Assembly (NCBI RefSeq): GCF_013114625.1
Contig: NZ_VTXD01000034.1
Coordinates: forward strand, 1-52,700
Reading direction: 5' to 3'
Source of the DNA: Vibrio sp. 99-70-13A1
GTDB taxonomy: Bacteria; Pseudomonadota; Gammaproteobacteria; Enterobacterales; Vibrionaceae
Length of the DNA stretch: 52,700 nucleotides
A program made the position numbers and the translations under genes. Shown here in pieces: positions 50,913 through 52,700 of this stretch. The notes under the pieces are model-generated. The model had not been told where the DNA came from, did not search any database, and saw only the letters and a program-made list of their open reading frames with translations. Positions within the stretch are counted from its first letter, which is position 1. Each line of letters begins with the position of its first letter.

Positions 50913-52565
50913 CTACGATTTAGCAAATTGATAAGTACGGAAGCCACCGATCAAATTGCGAGCTTTATAACCGTTATTCACGAGTTGACGATAAGCTACG
51001 TTACCGCGTAACCCAACTTGGCAATAAATGATGATCTCTTTGTCTTTAGGGAGTTCAGTCATACGCTCACGAAGCTGATCTACAGGTATATTAACGGCGC
51101 CTTCAAGGAAATTACCGTTAGACAATTCGTTAGGGTTACGCACATCAAGCAACAATTGGTTTTCAGACAAATCGTCAATTTGATGATAATGAATAGGCGT
51201 TGCATCACCTTTAATAATATTGCTAGCAACAAATGCCGCTTGATTAATCACGTCTTTAGCACTTCCGTAAGGGGGCGCATAAGTTAGCTCAAGGTGTTGT
51301 AGCTGCTCTACAGTCATTCCAGCACGTTGAGCGACAGCCAATACATCTATTCGCTTATCTATCCCATCCTTTCCTACTGCTTGTGCTCCAAAAAGTACAC
51401 CTGAAGTCGGGTGGAACAGAAGTTTTAACGATACCGTTTCTGCTCCAGGGTAGTAACTGGCATGGCTAGCGGTATGTACATAGACTTTTTCGTAATCAGT
51501 ACCGCTTTGTATAAGTTGCTTCTCATTTTTACCCGTTGAAGCAACGGCTAAATCAAATACCTTACAAATGGCAGTGCCTTGTGTACCTTGATAACTTTCG
51601 TTTCGTCCAAACATATTGTCTGCTGCCATTCGACCTTGACGATTGGCAGGACCCGCTAAAGGGACTAATGTAGATTGCTCAGTCACAAAATCTTTTTCTT
51701 CTATGGCATCACCTACAGCGTAAATAGATGGATCGCTAGTTTGTAACTGATCATTGGTCTGAATTCCACCTAATGAGCCAATGGTTAGACCGGCTTCTTT
51801 CGCGAGAGAAGTTTCTGGCCGAACACCAATCGCCATAATCAAAATACCCGTTGTGATCTGCTCACCGTTACTCAGACTTAATGTTAGCTTTTGGTTTGAA
51901 CTATCGAACTCAACCGCTTCTAGAGCGCTGTTTAAGCGAAGATCAATGCCTTTTTCTTTAATTTCGCTATGTACGAAGCCTGCCATTTCCCTGTCAACGG
52001 GAGTCATGACTTGATCAGACATTTCAATTAATGAAGTCGAAATACCGAGCTGTTGGAATGCCTCAACCATTTCTAGACCGATAAAACCGCCGCCAACCAC
52101 GGTCGCATGTTGAGGTTTATTGGAGTTTAAACTTCTTAATATTTTGTCCATATCAGGAATATTACGAAGTGTATGAGTGAGTGGATTATCAATACCATTG
52201 ATGTTTGGCGTAATAGGGCTAGCACCAGGGCTTAGCAACAAAAAGTCATAACTTTCTTGGTATTCAGTTTGATCGAGAAGGTTTCTTACGGTGATGGTTT
52301 TCTTGTCACGATTAATACTGACCACTTCATTCATCACACGCACATCAACATTGAAGCGAGCCAAGAAGCTTTGAGGTGTTTGTAGTAACAGCTTGCTTCG
52401 GTCTTTGATGTCACCACCAATATGGTAAGGAAGCCCACAGTTGGCAAATGATACAAATTCACCACGCTCGAACATTATAATTTCAGCATCTTCGCTTAAT
52501 CTTCTTGCTCTGGCTGCTGCTGATGCACCGCCGGCTACGCCACCAACAATCACAATCTTGGTCAT
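50913..52565 (-). CDS. CoA-disulfide reductase with C-terminal rhodanese domain
   Basis: 550-aa flavoprotein of the CoA-disulfide/NADH-polysulfide reductase class. The N-terminal FAD/NAD domain has GGVAGGASAAARARR and the catalytic cysteine in SFANCGLPYH (C43). The NAD half has VVGGGFIGLEMVE, and a C-terminal rhodanese domain (about 455-550) carries active cysteine CQVGLRG. These CoADR-RHD proteins act in polysulfide or persulfide metabolism. Three ATTAG-N6-CTAAT dyads lie upstream, suggesting local repression. Confidence 0.9.
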   Translation of the reverse strand: MTKIVIVGGVAGGASAAARARRLSEDAEIIMFERGEFVSFANCGLPYHIGGDIKDRSKLLLQTPQSFLARFNVDVRVMNEVVSINRDKKTITVRNLLDQTEYQESYDFLLLSPGASPITPNINGIDNPLTHTLRNIPDMDKILRSLNSNKPQHATVVGGGFIGLEMVEAFQQLGISTSLIEMSDQVMTPVDREMAGFVHSEIKEKGIDLRLNSALEAVEFDSSNQKLTLSLSNGEQITTGILIMAIGVRPETSLAKEAGLTIGSLGGIQTNDQLQTSDPSIYAVGDAIEEKDFVTEQSTLVPLAGPANRQGRMAADNMFGRNESYQGTQGTAICKVFDLAVASTGKNEKQLIQSGTDYEKVYVHTASHASYYPGAETVSLKLLFHPTSGVLFGAQAVGKDGIDKRIDVLAVAQRAGMTVEQLQHLELTYAPPYGSAKDVINQAAFVASNIIKGDATPIHYHQIDDLSENQLLLDVRNPNELSNGNFLEGAVNIPVDQLRERMTELPKDKEIIIYCQVGLRGNVAYRQLVNNGYKARNLIGGFRTYQFAKS

Positions 52566-52610
52566 TTAAATCTCCAATGGGTTAGTACTTGTCTGAAGCC
52601 ACACTATAAA

Positions 52611-52698
52611 AACTAACATTAGAAAAGTCTAATGTTAGTTTCATTTAATTAGTGCTAAATTAGAATTGACTAATTTAGGTTTATTAGTAATATCTAAT
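52611..52698. promoter_or_regulatory. Triple ATTAG-N6-CTAAT operator
   Basis: Three dyads with the same 5-6-5 layout lie upstream of the CoA-disulfide reductase gene: ATTAG/CTAAT at 52618-52633, 52659-52674 and 52683-52698. The first extends to a perfect 13-bp inverted repeat (52611-52623 with 52628-52640). They look like binding sites for one dimeric repressor. An ArsR-type sulfur sensor is one guess; its gene is not in the window. Confidence 0.7.
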
Positions 52699-52700
52699 TT

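Overview
The window looks like a Vibrionaceae chromosome segment, most probably Aliivibrio or a close Vibrio. The DNA is AT-rich, and it carries a DUF3450-TtpC-ExbB-ExbD-TonB-TPR energy module, a DUF2986 protein, a second FabH-type synthase and VieSAB-like signalling genes, all typical of that family. The genus is an inference. Bases 1-18 match the Tn5/Nextera mosaic end used in sequencing libraries, so the left edge is a contig end with leftover adapter, not biology.

Layout. (1) 19-5185: cytoplasmic nitrite reduction (nirB, nirD, nitrite channel nirC, and cobA for the sirohaem precursor) behind an FNR-like site. (2) 5253-6318: a DUF4174 exported protein and a NYN-domain nuclease-like protein. 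(3) 6400-30576: about 24 kb of iron acquisition. It has a CpxRA-like two-component pair, a TonB-dependent siderophore receptor, a complete TtpC-type TonB system, fhuF, fhuCDB, an IutA-like ferric-aerobactin receptor, and a nine-gene block. That block contains a PepSY membrane protein, DUF2271, DUF4198, two small proteins, and an ABC importer with two different periplasmic binding proteins. Fur-like boxes precede most transcription units. (4) 30707-37465: a soluble FIST-domain chemoreceptor, DUF2986, an acetyltransferase with ygbA, a MATE pump diverging from an AraC regulator, and a Crp-family regulator. (5) 37613-46317: a c-di-GMP/phosphorelay cluster resembling VieSAB (REC-EAL, REC-TPR, a giant hybrid kinase, and a CHASE4/PAS-type sensor with no output domain). 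(6) 46397-52565: MFS transporter, thioredoxin 2, FabH-like synthase, glycosyltransferase, and a CoA-disulfide-reductase/rhodanese protein behind three identical dyad operators.

How it works together. The two receptors would bring ferric siderophores across the outer membrane, powered by the TtpC/ExbB/ExbD/TonB complex. Two inner-membrane routes then follow. FhuCDB carries intact ferric hydroxamate into the cytoplasm, where FhuF reduces it. The nine-gene block is organised like the fpvGHJK-CDEF locus that releases iron from pyoverdine in the Pseudomonas aeruginosa periplasm: a membrane reductase, accessory proteins, and an ABC importer with one metal-binding and one siderophore-binding periplasmic protein. 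Finding this arrangement beside an IutA/FhuCDB system in a Vibrio-like genome is the most interesting feature. It suggests reductive periplasmic iron release from a siderophore other than pyoverdine.

Other points: degenerate 15-17-bp GTTAA/TTTAAG repeats recur in three gaps of the iron region, one forming a 51-codon ORF that overlaps the start of the PepSY gene; the second binding protein has no histidine or cysteine; and two neighbouring exported proteins are predicted to mature with an N-terminal histidine.
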